Source: Sva-07 sp963728195
GTDB lineage: Bacteria; Actinomycetota; Acidimicrobiia; Acidimicrobiales; Ilumatobacteraceae
Direction of reading: 5' to 3'
Assembly (NCBI GenBank): GCA_963728195.1
Contig: CAVSIX010000017.1
Location: 62,001-126,000, forward strand
Length of the DNA stretch: 64,000 nucleotides
Below the pieces are notes generated by a model that was given only the letters and a program-made list of their open reading frames with translations, had not been told where the DNA came from and searched no databases. The translations under genes were made by a program, and so were the position numbers. The first letter of the stretch is position 1; every line of letters starts with the position of its first letter. Positions 1 through 8,221 of this stretch are shown piece after piece.

Positions 1-210
1 GATGTGCCGTGTCCCTTCGGGACACAGCCGGTCGCCGTCGACTGCGAGTCCCTCGGCACGCCACCGCTGCCCTGATTCGAGGCTGACGGCGATCGTCACC
101 TGGTGCGCCTGGTTGCCGTCGGAGCAGCCCCACGACCATGCGACCGACGCTGCGACCATGCAGAGCGCAGCGAACACAGCGTGCCTCGACGGCCTGCGTT
201 GGCGCTGCAT
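1..210 (-). CDS. Small secreted lipoprotein-like protein, copy 1 (partial, runs off left edge)
   Basis: The reading frame is open from an ATG at 210 to base 1 (70 codons), so the 3' part lies outside the window. The N-terminus has a basic start, a hydrophobic stretch and a Gly-Cys that could be a lipidation site (weak lipobox). The next segment (VTIAVSLESGQRW, then CPEGTRH) aligns with the small lipoprotein at 1757-2251 (ILSVDLETGQEW, CPNGTRH), so the two are paralogues. Its ATG overlaps the stop of the upstream gene as TGATG, exactly as in the second copy, which implies translational coupling. Function unknown. The paralogy and identical junction make it a real gene despite the truncation. 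Confidence 0.7.
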   Translation of the reverse strand, partial: MQRQRRPSRHAVFAALCMVAASVAWSWGCSDGNQAHQVTIAVSLESGQRWRAEGLAVDGDRLCPEGTRHI

Positions 211-1638
211 CAGTCGTCTCCTGTGGATGCACACCTCGTCAACGGGGCGCGTCCGGTGAGTTGTACATACCGTGCGGCGAGTTCCGCGCAGTCGGGCGGT
301 GGCATGATCAGGTACTCGGCCTCGCCATCAGCTGCCAGACCCCAAGCGATCGTCTCCGCTGCCACCTCGACGCCGCGATCGGGCCAGAACGTGTCGGCGC
401 TGCGCCACGTCTCTGCGTCCACCCGATCGAGGAAGGCCCGGTGATCCTCCTCCTCGAGATGGTCGTACATCCACCCGTGGGCGAGTTCGTGCAGACCCTG
501 ATGAGCCACGTGAGCTGACCAGCGCCGGTCCGGCCAACCAGCGGACATCTCGGCGGTGCTGAAGCACAGCGTCACGGTGTGCCCGTCGTCGAATCGCTCG
601 TCGGCGGACTTGTAGATCGCCTCGGACAACGAGCAGTCGACCGACGGAGGGAACCAGAATGCCGCCACCGCCGGTTGTGCCAGACCGTCCGCCTCGTATC
701 GCTGGAGCAGCCACCGGACCAGGTCGGCCTGCGTCTGGTCGGCGTTGACGACGTCGATCGAACGCCCGCCGATCACCATCGTCTCGATCGCGAACTCGTC
801 GGTCCGCGGGGGCGTGAAGTCCGTCCACCAGCCATCGCCGACAGCACCGCCGCAGCGACGCACCGATGGAACATGGCCAAAGCGTGTCTCGTCGACGATC
901 AGTCCGTCGTCGAACACCCAGCGCCGTGCCTCCAGCATCGGGCATGCGCCTGCGAGCTGGAAGACCGCGATCTGCTCGTGACGATTGCCGACGTCGTATC
1001 GGAAGAGCTCCGGCCAGGGTCCACGCTCGATCCTCGATGCGGACTCGAACTCGCCCGCGAGTTCCTCGAGCCCGAACCGACTCGTCTGCTCGAGCGCGTC
1101 ACGATCGTCACACTCGGCGCATACACCTCTGCGAGCCGACGTGGGTCGCCGGATGACCAGACATCGACATACCGGTCGTAGAAGGGATGCTCGGGCTGGT
1201 GGGTCCACCGTGTGGACGGGCTGAGGTGCCCGAGATCCTCCGTGTAGAGCCGCGAGCTCGCAACGGCATCGTCGCCGAACGCAAAGAGCTGCACCCACGG
1301 GACACTGCCGGCGAGGACATGGGCGTCGAAGCGGACGACCGCCTCGTCGGCACCGACGAACACCTCGTCCACAGCGACGTCCAGATCGGGATACGCACCG
1401 CGGTGTTGGAATGGCGGAGGGGTGATGTAGAGGATCATGGCCGAGCAGCGGCAAGCCGGTCCGAGCGCGTCAGGTCCTGGGCCATCGCATCGAACATGTC
1501 GACGGCGTCCTGAGCCCACGGTCGATCGACGGGGACGACATCACCGGTGTCCGCGCTCGACCCTGCGCACGACGCGAACGACAGCCCGAGGACCAATGCG
1601 CCTGCACGTGCGAGACGGCTCCGCGAACTCAGCGACAC
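210..1638 (-). pseudogene. HEXXH metallopeptidase-like secreted protein, copy 1, broken by two frameshifts
   Basis: The intact paralogue (2251-3726) can be followed here through three frames. The signal-peptide start (GTG at 1638) runs to a stop at 1435-1437. The middle part (EVFVGADEAVVRFDAH to RRLAEVYAPSV) lies in a second frame down to about 1110. The rest, including HELAH and EVAAETIAWG, lies in a third frame to 210. At the second junction copy 1 has 8 nt where the paralogue has 9, which fits a single-base deletion. The first junction also lacks about a dozen residues. The first break has an ATGA arrangement, so re-initiation is conceivable, but the paralogue shows one continuous protein. 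Probably a decaying duplicate. Sequencing error at two sites is the alternative. Confidence 0.75.
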
Positions 1639-1668
1639 ACACCATCGCGCGCGAGAACGTTGGCGGCC

Positions 1669-1721
1669 CGACAGAGGACAAAGGTCCGACAGAGGACAAA
1701 GGTCCGACAGAGGACAAAGTC
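1669..1721. repeat. 18-bp tandem repeat, about three copies
   Basis: The unit CGACAGAGGACAAAGGTC occurs at 1669-1686 and 1687-1704, with a third nearly full copy from 1705. It lies 30 bases upstream of the GTG of the broken copy-1 gene, between that gene and the end of the small lipoprotein gene, so it sits in the promoter region of the pseudogene. The matching region in front of the intact paralogue has no such repeat. Confidence 0.9.
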
Positions 1722-1756
1722 CGAGCCCCGGTTCGCCGGCACCCGGCGAGGAGACC

Positions 1757-2251
1757 TCAGCGGTGCAACGTGCCGTCCAGGTACAAGCGCAGCGGGGCCG
1801 CCGTCATGTAGTCGGTGGTGGCAAAGGACAAGCGACCAGCCCCGCGCAGGTCGCGATATGCGCCGGTGCCCGATTCGACGGACCACAGGTCGGGCCCCCA
1901 CCGCTCCGTCGTCGTGAACGATCCCGACCCGTCGGTGCACGTGTGCTCGACGACGAAGGTGATCTCCGTCGAGTTGCGCTCCGTGATCGCCGATTCCATG
2001 ATGTCGAACCAGACGCCGACCCGGACGATGTCGCTCGTCGCGGGGTCGATCCCTCGAACGACGTGGCGAGTGCCGTTCGGACAGAACTGACCACGATCCA
2101 CGGCAGGACCGCTGGCAGTCCACTCCTGTCCGGTTTCGAGGTCGACCGAGAGGATCACCTCCCATGACTCGTCGGCGCGATCGCACGCCCCTGCGACGAG
2201 CAGCACGAAGAGTACCGCCGCAGCGAGAACCGTTCGGTGAGGTGAGCCCAT
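1757..2251 (-). CDS. Small secreted lipoprotein-like protein, copy 2
   Basis: A 164-residue protein with a hydrophobic N-terminal segment ending in VAGAC, a probable signal peptide with an approximate lipobox. The mature part is beta-rich with four Cys, including CPNGT and HTCTDGS. I recognise no named family. The start at 2251 is chosen because this ATG overlaps the stop of the upstream metallopeptidase-like gene as TGATG, and because the signal peptide begins there. An in-frame ATG at 2275 would add only charged residues. A paralogue at 1-210 sits in the same position behind the other copy of the large gene, so the two proteins probably work as a pair at the cell surface. Confidence 0.75.
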   Translation of the reverse strand: MGSPHRTVLAAAVLFVLLVAGACDRADESWEVILSVDLETGQEWTASGPAVDRGQFCPNGTRHVVRGIDPATSDIVRVGVWFDIMESAITERNSTEITFVVEHTCTDGSGSFTTTERWGPDLWSVESGTGAYRDLRGAGRLSFATTDYMTAAPLRLYLDGTLHR

Positions 2252-3726
2252 CAGCCGCCTCTCGGGGGTTCGCACGCCGTGAGGGGATGCCGACCGGTCA
2301 GCATCACGAACCGTGCGGTCAACTCGGCGCAGTCAGGGCGCGGCCCGATCACATATTCGGCCTGAGCTGACTCGGCCAGGCCCCAGGCGATCGTCTCCGC
2401 CGCCACCTCGACGCCGCGCTCGGGCCAGAACACGTTCGCGTCGCGCCACGAGTCGAGCCGTACCCGTTCGAGGAACGCTCGCTCATCGCGCTCGCCGAGG
2501 TGGTCGTACATCCACACGTGCGCGAGTTCGTGGAGGCCCTGGTGAGCGACGTGGGACGACCACCGCCGGTCCGGCCAGGCCGACGACAGCTCGTCCGCGT
2601 CGAAGCACAGCGTCACCGTGTGCCCGAGTTCGAATCGATCGTCCGCGGGCGTGGCGATGCCTTCGGACAGTTCACAGTCGACCGACGGTGGGAACCACAC
2701 CGCGGCCACGTCGGGTCGGTCGAGAGCGGCGGCCGCGTACCGGTCGGACAGCCAGCGGATCAGCTCGATCTGCGACACGCGGGCGTTGACGAGCTCGATC
2801 GACCGGCCGCCGATCTCGAGCGTCTCGACGGCGAACTCGTCCGAGGCGACCGCCTCGAACCCGGTCCACCAACCGTCACCTGCGGAACCCTCGCAGCGAC
2901 GCACCGACGGAACGTGCACGTAGCGGGTCTCGTCGACGATCACGCCGCCCTCCAACACCCACCGCCGCGCCTCGAGCGCCGGGCAGGAACCTCCGAGCTG
3001 GAACACCGCGATCTGCTCGTGGCGATCGCCGACGTCGAAGCGGAACCGCTCGGGCCAGGGACCACGGTCGATCGCTCGTGCCGCCTCCATCTCCTCCGCC
3101 AGTGCGTCGAAGCCGACCCGGCTCTCACCGCCGAGTGCGTCGTGAACGACCACACCTCGCGCGTACACCTCGGCCAGCCGGGCGGGGTCCCCCGACGACC
3201 AGACCTCGACGTACCGGTCAGAGAAGGGATGCTCGGGCGGGTACGTCCATCGCTCCGACGGTCGCACTCTCCCGAGATCCTCGGTGTAGAGACGCGAACT
3301 CGAGACGGCATCGTCACCGATCTCGTAGAGCTGCGACCACGTGACCTCGCCCAGCGTCCCGAGGGCATCGAAGCGGACGACGGCCTGGCGAGCGCCGATG
3401 AACAACTGGCCGACACGGATGTCGATGTGGACTTCGCCGGTGGAATCCGAGAACGGTCCCAGGTCGGCGATCTGCATCTGGCCGGCGTACACGTCGGCGC
3501 CCCAGGCTCGAAGGTCGAGAACGCCCCGATCCGAGAAATAGCCGGCCGTTGCGTACCCTTCGGGAGCCGTCAGTGCTCGGGCGACCGAGTCGAACAGCTC
3601 GACGGCCTCCTGCGCCCACGGCCTCCCGGGATCGGACGTGGTGTTCGATCGGGCACAGGACGCACACGCGAGACCCAGGGTGATCGCTGCGCCGAGCGCG
3701 CGGTGCGTGCGGGTCCTGTCCGACAC
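2251..3726 (-). CDS. Secreted HEXXH metallopeptidase-like protein with an NTF2/SnoaL-like N-terminal region, copy 2 (intact)
   Basis: A 491-residue protein with a GTG start at 3726. It has a hydrophobic signal segment (about residues 10-25) with Cys residues suitable for lipidation. Residues about 35-230 resemble SnoaL/NTF2-type folds (YVEVWSSGDPARLAEVYA, then a G-x-A-L segment). The C-terminal third has HELAH at residues 399-403, with candidate third zinc ligands E440 or E444 in EVAAETIAWG, an arrangement like gluzincin peptidases. Several Cys suggest an exported protein. I recognise no named family, and peptidase activity is inferred from the motif only. It is coupled to the small lipoprotein gene by a TGATG overlap and has a frameshifted paralogue next door. 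Confidence 0.75.
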   Translation of the reverse strand: MSDRTRTHRALGAAITLGLACASCARSNTTSDPGRPWAQEAVELFDSVARALTAPEGYATAGYFSDRGVLDLRAWGADVYAGQMQIADLGPFSDSTGEVHIDIRVGQLFIGARQAVVRFDALGTLGEVTWSQLYEIGDDAVSSSRLYTEDLGRVRPSERWTYPPEHPFSDRYVEVWSSGDPARLAEVYARGVVVHDALGGESRVGFDALAEEMEAARAIDRGPWPERFRFDVGDRHEQIAVFQLGGSCPALEARRWVLEGGVIVDETRYVHVPSVRRCEGSAGDGWWTGFEAVASDEFAVETLEIGGRSIELVNARVSQIELIRWLSDRYAAAALDRPDVAAVWFPPSVDCELSEGIATPADDRFELGHTVTLCFDADELSSAWPDRRWSSHVAHQGLHELAHVWMYDHLGERDERAFLERVRLDSWRDANVFWPERGVEVAAETIAWGLAESAQAEYVIGPRPDCAELTARFVMLTGRHPLTACEPPRGG

Positions 3727-3787
3727 ATCCCATCGCGCGCAGAATGTGCTTCGCTTCGACAGGGCCCAAAGGACCTGGCGGGACCGT

Positions 3788-3793
3788 TAGCGT
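3788..3793 (+). promoter_or_regulatory. Putative -10 box TAGCGT for leaderless hisD
   Basis: TAGCGT lies 7 nt before a GTG at 3801, the spacing expected for a leaderless actinobacterial transcript. The same hexamer and spacing precede the SNF2 gene (17443-17448). This favours 3801 over the in-frame ATG at 3810 as the hisD start. Confidence 0.55.
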
Positions 3794-3800
3794 CGACTCG

Positions 3801-5123
3801 GTGAGCGTGATGCGCAGACAGATCTGGAACGACATGAACGTCGACGCCCGAGCTGCGCTGATGCGGCGAGGGATCGACGACATCTTCGACCCGGCACTGC
3901 GCCGCTCGATCGGCGAGCTGATCGACGATGTCCGCGACCGTGGTGACGCAGCGGTGGCCGATGCACTCGGCCGGTTCGACGGGATCGATGTCGCCCCTGA
4001 CGGGCTGCGCGTGAGCGCCGACGAGATCGAACGAGCGAGGGTGACGGCCGACGTCGACGCCGCCATCGACGATGCGATCGCCCACCTGCGGGCGTTCAAC
4101 GAGACACAGATGCAACAGGCCGGCGACTGGTCGTTCGAGAGCGAACCCGGCTTGACCGTCGGCGAGAAGATCACGCCGATCACCTCGGCCGGGCTGTTCA
4201 CCCCGTCGGGCAAGGCGAGCTATCCCAGCGTGGCCTACCAGCTCGCCGTCCCGGCGGTGGTCGCCGGCGTCACGTCGGTGACGCTCGTCGTCCCGCCGAT
4301 CCCGGGCGGCGCCGGCGAGGTCGATCCGGCGGTGCTGGTCGTGTGCCGCAAACTCGGTGTCAGCGACGTGTTCCGCGTGAACGGTCCGGCGGGCATCGCC
4401 GCACTGGGCTTCGGTACCGAGACGATCCCCAAGGTTCGCAAGATCGTGGGGCCGGGTTCGCCGGCGGTCACGATCGCACAGGTCGAGATGCAGCGCCACG
4501 GTGTGGCGACGATGATGCTCCTCGGCCCCACCGAGAGCCTCGTGATCGCCGACGACGCTGCCGACGCCAGGCTGCTCGCCGCCGACCTCCTGATCGAGGC
4601 CGAGCACGGCACCGACAGCACCGTCGTGCTGCTCACCGACTCATCGGCACTCGCCGATGCGGTCGACGCCGAGCTCGAGCGCCGGCTCGCCACGCTCGCC
4701 GACGTTCGTGCCACCGCAGCGCGCGCGTCGCTCGGGCCCAACGGCGGCTGCGTGCTCGTCGAGTCGCTGGACGCCGCCGTGGCGATCGCCAACGAGTTCG
4801 CCCCCGAGCACCTGCAGGTGGCCGTTGCCGATGCCGACGTCGACCGCGTCGTCGATGGCCTGGTCAACGCCGGTGAGATCCTCGTCGGCCAGCACACGCC
4901 GTTCAGCGCCGCGAACTTCGTGCTCGGGTGCCCGGCATCGCTGCCGACCTCGGGCTTCGCGCACGTGTCGTCGGGCATCACCGCCGACACGTTCCTCAAG
5001 CGCACCGCTGTTGCGCGCGCTGACGCACGAGCACTCACCCGTATGACGCCGTCGGTGCTGGCGCTCGCCGATCACGAGGGGTTCCCCGCACACGGCGACG
5101 CCCTGCGACTCCGTCAGGGCTGA
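3801..5123 (+). CDS. hisD: Histidinol dehydrogenase
   Basis: HisD performs the last two steps of histidine synthesis, oxidising L-histidinol to L-histidine with two NAD+. The protein of about 440 residues is full length for the family. It shows the HisD core: a Gly-rich segment around GLFTPSGKASYPS, the VNGPAGIAALGFGT region, the GPNGGCVLVES segment and the C-terminal FAPEHLQV block. GTG 3801 is preferred because a TAGCGT box lies 7 nt upstream; ATG 3810 is possible. No other his genes are adjacent. The stop overlaps the 3' end of the convergent tetR by 10 bases. Confident identification. Confidence 0.93.
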   Translation: MSVMRRQIWNDMNVDARAALMRRGIDDIFDPALRRSIGELIDDVRDRGDAAVADALGRFDGIDVAPDGLRVSADEIERARVTADVDAAIDDAIAHLRAFNETQMQQAGDWSFESEPGLTVGEKITPITSAGLFTPSGKASYPSVAYQLAVPAVVAGVTSVTLVVPPIPGGAGEVDPAVLVVCRKLGVSDVFRVNGPAGIAALGFGTETIPKVRKIVGPGSPAVTIAQVEMQRHGVATMMLLGPTESLVIADDAADARLLAADLLIEAEHGTDSTVVLLTDSSALADAVDAELERRLATLADVRATAARASLGPNGGCVLVESLDAAVAIANEFAPEHLQVAVADADVDRVVDGLVNAGEILVGQHTPFSAANFVLGCPASLPTSGFAHVSSGITADTFLKRTAVARADARALTRMTPSVLALADHEGFPAHGDALRLRQG

Positions 5124-5698
5124 GCGGTCGGCAGGACGGCTCGCAGGAGCCGTTCGACGAAGTCGCCGTCGAGCGGGTCGTGACTGAGCAGCCGTCGGTA
5201 CACGAACGGGCCGATCAGCGCATCGATCAACACCTCGACGTCGGTGCCAGCGGCGAGTTCGCCGCGCTGGAGCCCGCGACGCAGGATCGTCTGGAGCGGT
5301 TGGCGGCGGTGGCGGATGTACTCGTCGAGCGACATCCGTAGGTTTGCATCGCGCACCGATGCGGCGATGAGGTCGGGGAGCACGTCGCTGGCCTTTCCCG
5401 TCTCCATGCGACGCGCCAGCTCACCGAGGTAGTCGAGCAGGTCGCCTCGCAACGATCCCGTGTCGATCAGCTCGAACGGCAGCATGGCCTGATTGAGCGA
5501 TGCGAGCACCAGCCGCTCCTTCGAAGGCCAGCGGCGATAGATCGTGGCCTTCGACACGCCGGCGCGCTGCGCCAGGTCGTCCATCGACATCCCGTGGATC
5601 CCGACCTCGCCCGCGAGCTCCAACGTCGCGTCGAGCACGGCCTGATCGAGGCCTTCGACGCGAGGGCGGCCGCGGCGCTGCTGCGTCGTCGCCGACAT
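5114..5698 (-). CDS. TetR-family transcriptional regulator
   Basis: A 194-residue protein. The N-terminal helix-turn-helix (about residues 12-60) is typical of TetR: GRPRVEG, then MSMDDLAQRAGVSKATIYRRW, the DNA-contact helix. The C-terminal part looks like the TetR_C_11 type ligand domain (RRQPLQTILRRGLQRGE). The gene starts 4 nt after the stop of the MFS exporter gene, so both are probably one transcript and the protein likely represses its own operon by binding the palindromes before the exporter gene. The ligand cannot be deduced. The start at 5698 is chosen because the longer upstream frame is low-complexity and overlaps the exporter. Confidence 0.88.
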   Translation of the reverse strand: MSATTQQRRGRPRVEGLDQAVLDATLELAGEVGIHGMSMDDLAQRAGVSKATIYRRWPSKERLVLASLNQAMLPFELIDTGSLRGDLLDYLGELARRMETGKASDVLPDLIAASVRDANLRMSLDEYIRHRRQPLQTILRRGLQRGELAAGTDVEVLIDALIGPFVYRRLLSHDPLDGDFVERLLRAVLPTAQP

Positions 5699-5702
5699 GT
5701 CG

Positions 5703-7355
5703 TCAGTCCCCCGCGACCGGCGTCGGTGCCAGCGGTGGCGTTGCGCCGGCCGGTACGGGGAGATCGACCACCTCGAAGGCGGGTTCGGCGGCGTGCGACG
5801 GCAGGAACCTCCACGCAACGACGAACGCAATCGCGACGGCGAGTGCGCCCACTCGCAGACCGATCGACAGTGCGTCGACGAAGCTGTCACCCGCTGCTGC
5901 GGCGAACGCTCCGGCCTGGTCGCCGAGGCCTGCTGCGAGGCCCTGCGCCGCGCCGAGTGACGATTCGGCCTGGGCCGTCTGAGCCGAAGAGAGACCGAAG
6001 ATCCCCGCCAGGTCGACGATGCGAGCGCTGTACACGCTGGTGACGATCGTGCCGATCACGGCGACGCCGAGCGCACCACCCACCTGCCGGGTCGTGTCGT
6101 TGATCGCCGATCCGATGCCGGCCTTGGCCCGGGGCAGCGACCCCATGACGGCCTCGGTCGCCGGCGCCATCGTCATGCCCATGCCGGCGGCCATCAGCAT
6201 GAAGTAACCGATGACCAGCGCGTAGGGGGAGTCGGCCACGATCGTCGAGAGCAGCATCAGCCCGGCGATCACGAGCGTCAAGCCCATCAGCACGACGCGC
6301 TTGGTGCCGAGCCGTTCGACCAGCCGTGCCGACATCGGCGCGACGACCATCATCGTCGCGGCGTACGGCAACAGACGGATGCCGGCCTCGAGCGGCGAGT
6401 ACCCGTGCACCAGTTGCCAGTACTGGGTCATCAACAGCATCGAGCCGAACATGGCGAAGAACACGATCGTGATCGTGCCGCTGCCGGCACTGAACCGGGG
6501 GTTCTCGAACACGGTCAGGTCCAGCATCGGATGCGATGTGTGCAGTTCCCAGAGCAGGAACGCCGCGAGCGTGACGACGGCGAGCGCGAATGCACCGACG
6601 ACGACGGGATCGGTCCATCCCTTCGAAGGTCCCTCGATGATGCCGAACAGCAGCGAGGCGAGTCCGACGAACGACAGCAGAGCTCCGAGTGGGTCGATCT
6701 TGCCGTGGCTCGGATCACGCGAAGTCGGCACGAAGAATGCGCCGAGCACCAGGGCCGTCACACCGATCGGGATGTTCACCCAGAACACCGACGACCACGA
6801 GAAGTGCTCGAGCAGGAATCCGCCGGTGATCGGTCCGATCGCGACGCCGAGACCGGAGAAGCCCGCCCAGATCGCGATGGCCCGGCCACGTTCGACCGGG
6901 TCGCGGAAGACGTTGATCAGGATCGAGAGGGTCGCCGGCATGATCAGCGCACCGCCGATGCCCATGAATCCTCGTGTGAGGATCAGGCCGTTCGCGGAAC
7001 TCGACATCGCCGCGGCGGCCGACCCGATGCCGAAGAGCACGATGCCGAGCTGCAATGCACCCTTGCGGCCGAAGCGGTCCGACAGGCTGCCCGTGGTCAG
7101 CAGCAGCCCGGCGAACACCAGCACGTAGGAGTCGATGATCCACTGGACCTGGCTGTTGGTGGCACCGAGTTCGGTGATCAGCGACGGGATCGCGACGTTG
7201 AGGATCGTGTTGTCCATCACGATGATCAACAGGCTCATGCAGAGCACGCCGAGGATCAGCCAGCGCCGCTCGTGCACGCGCGGATCGATGTCGTCGTGGG
7301 CGGGTTGGCCGCTGCTGGGCACGTTGTTCGGTTGGGTCGCCGGGGATGGCCTCAC
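5703..7355 (-). CDS. MFS drug exporter, DHA2 (EmrB/QacA, 14-TM) family
   Basis: A protein of about 550 residues, the usual size of 14-helix DHA2 proton antiporters. Diagnostic pieces are MDNTILNVAIPSL in helix 1 (motif D1-like), the loop GSLSDRFGRKGALQLG after helix 2 (motif A), and GFLLEHFSWSSVFWVNIPIG near helix 6. The substrate is unknown. The GTG start at 7355 follows an AGAGGTGAC Shine-Dalgarno sequence. An ATG-started longer frame extends through the divergent two-component genes and is not credible. It is followed by a TetR regulator 4 nt downstream, the classic efflux-pump/repressor pair. Confidence 0.9.
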   Translation of the reverse strand: MRPSPATQPNNVPSSGQPAHDDIDPRVHERRWLILGVLCMSLLIIVMDNTILNVAIPSLITELGATNSQVQWIIDSYVLVFAGLLLTTGSLSDRFGRKGALQLGIVLFGIGSAAAAMSSSANGLILTRGFMGIGGALIMPATLSILINVFRDPVERGRAIAIWAGFSGLGVAIGPITGGFLLEHFSWSSVFWVNIPIGVTALVLGAFFVPTSRDPSHGKIDPLGALLSFVGLASLLFGIIEGPSKGWTDPVVVGAFALAVVTLAAFLLWELHTSHPMLDLTVFENPRFSAGSGTITIVFFAMFGSMLLMTQYWQLVHGYSPLEAGIRLLPYAATMMVVAPMSARLVERLGTKRVVLMGLTLVIAGLMLLSTIVADSPYALVIGYFMLMAAGMGMTMAPATEAVMGSLPRAKAGIGSAINDTTRQVGGALGVAVIGTIVTSVYSARIVDLAGIFGLSSAQTAQAESSLGAAQGLAAGLGDQAGAFAAAAGDSFVDALSIGLRVGALAVAIAFVVAWRFLPSHAAEPAFEVVDLPVPAGATPPLAPTPVAGD

Positions 7356-7382
7356 GTCACCTCTTTTCGAAACGGAACGGTG

Positions 7383-7405
7383 CGGTATCGTAATTACCGA
7401 TCGGT
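7383..7405. promoter_or_regulatory. Overlapping palindromes, candidate TetR operator
   Basis: Between the divergent exporter and response-regulator genes lie CGGTA-N7-TACCG (7383-7399) and, overlapping it, the perfect palindrome ACCGATCGGT (7396-7405). Their place just upstream of the exporter start makes them the best candidate binding site for the TetR protein encoded in the same operon. Confidence 0.45.
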
Positions 7406-7439
7406 CAAGTCGCAACCTCGCGGTGCCGATGATGGAGTG

Positions 7440-8216
7440 ATGGAATCGACGCTTCGCGCATCGAGCGGCCCCGACGGCAGCGGCACCGGCACCGCCGTGC
7501 TGTTGATCGAGGACGACGAACGCATCAGCGAGCCGTTGATCCGCGTGTTGCGGTCCGAAGGGTTCTCGGTCGACCACGTCGACGCCGGGCTCGCAGCGAT
7601 CGCATCGGTGGCAGCCGTACGGCCGGACCTCGTACTGCTCGACCTGACCCTGCCCGACATCGACGGGCTCGACGTCTGCCGAAAGATCCGGACGAACCAC
7701 CCCGACCTCCCGGTGATCATGCTGACCGCTCGCGCCGACGAGATGGACGTGATCGTCGGCCTCAACGCCGGCGCCGACGACTACGTCGCCAAACCGTTCC
7801 GGCTCGCCGAACTGGTCGCTCGAATCCGCGCCCGGTTGCGCATCGTCGAGCATTCGGCAGCGGTGCAGCCCTCCAGGCGTCTGAGCGGGTCGGGAATCGA
7901 GCTCGACACCGATGCGAGGCGCTGTTTCGTGACCGGCGACGACGGCGACCGCGCCGAGGTCGAGTTGACCACCAAGGAGTTCGACCTCCTCGAACTGCTG
8001 ATGCGACAGCCTGGCGTGACGATCAAACGAGAGCAGATCATGAGCGCCGTGTGGGACGAGCACTGGTGGGGCTCCACGCGCACGCTCGACACGCACACCT
8101 CGACGCTGCGCCGCAAGATCCTCGACGACACCGACCCGCCATCGAAGATCGTCACCGTGCGCGGTGTCGGATTCCGGTTCGAACCCGACGCCGTCGCCGT
8201 CCCGACAGCGCACTGA
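7440..8216 (+). CDS. OmpR-family response regulator
   Basis: A 258-residue protein. The receiver domain has the acidic pair in LLIEDDE, the phospho-acceptor D68 in LVLLDLTLPDIDG, the conserved Thr in MLTARADE and the Lys in YVAKPF. The C-terminal winged helix (about 145-250) has ELTTKEFDLLELLMRQPG and the recognition region WGSTRTLDTHTSTLRRKI, which are OmpR/PhoB hallmarks. The sensor kinase starts 5 nt after the stop, so the two form an operon. The ATG at 7440 has a GGAG just upstream; the N-terminal 17 residues before the receiver domain are poorly conserved. Target genes are unknown. Confidence 0.92.
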   Translation: MESTLRASSGPDGSGTGTAVLLIEDDERISEPLIRVLRSEGFSVDHVDAGLAAIASVAAVRPDLVLLDLTLPDIDGLDVCRKIRTNHPDLPVIMLTARADEMDVIVGLNAGADDYVAKPFRLAELVARIRARLRIVEHSAAVQPSRRLSGSGIELDTDARRCFVTGDDGDRAEVELTTKEFDLLELLMRQPGVTIKREQIMSAVWDEHWWGSTRTLDTHTSTLRRKILDDTDPPSKIVTVRGVGFRFEPDAVAVPTAH

Positions 8217-8221
8217 CCGAA

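Noticed and set aside
1435..1439. Programmed frameshift or re-initiation in the broken copy-1 gene
   Set aside because: ATGA re-initiation is possible, but the second break has no slippery site and the intact paralogue is one frame, so decay is simpler.
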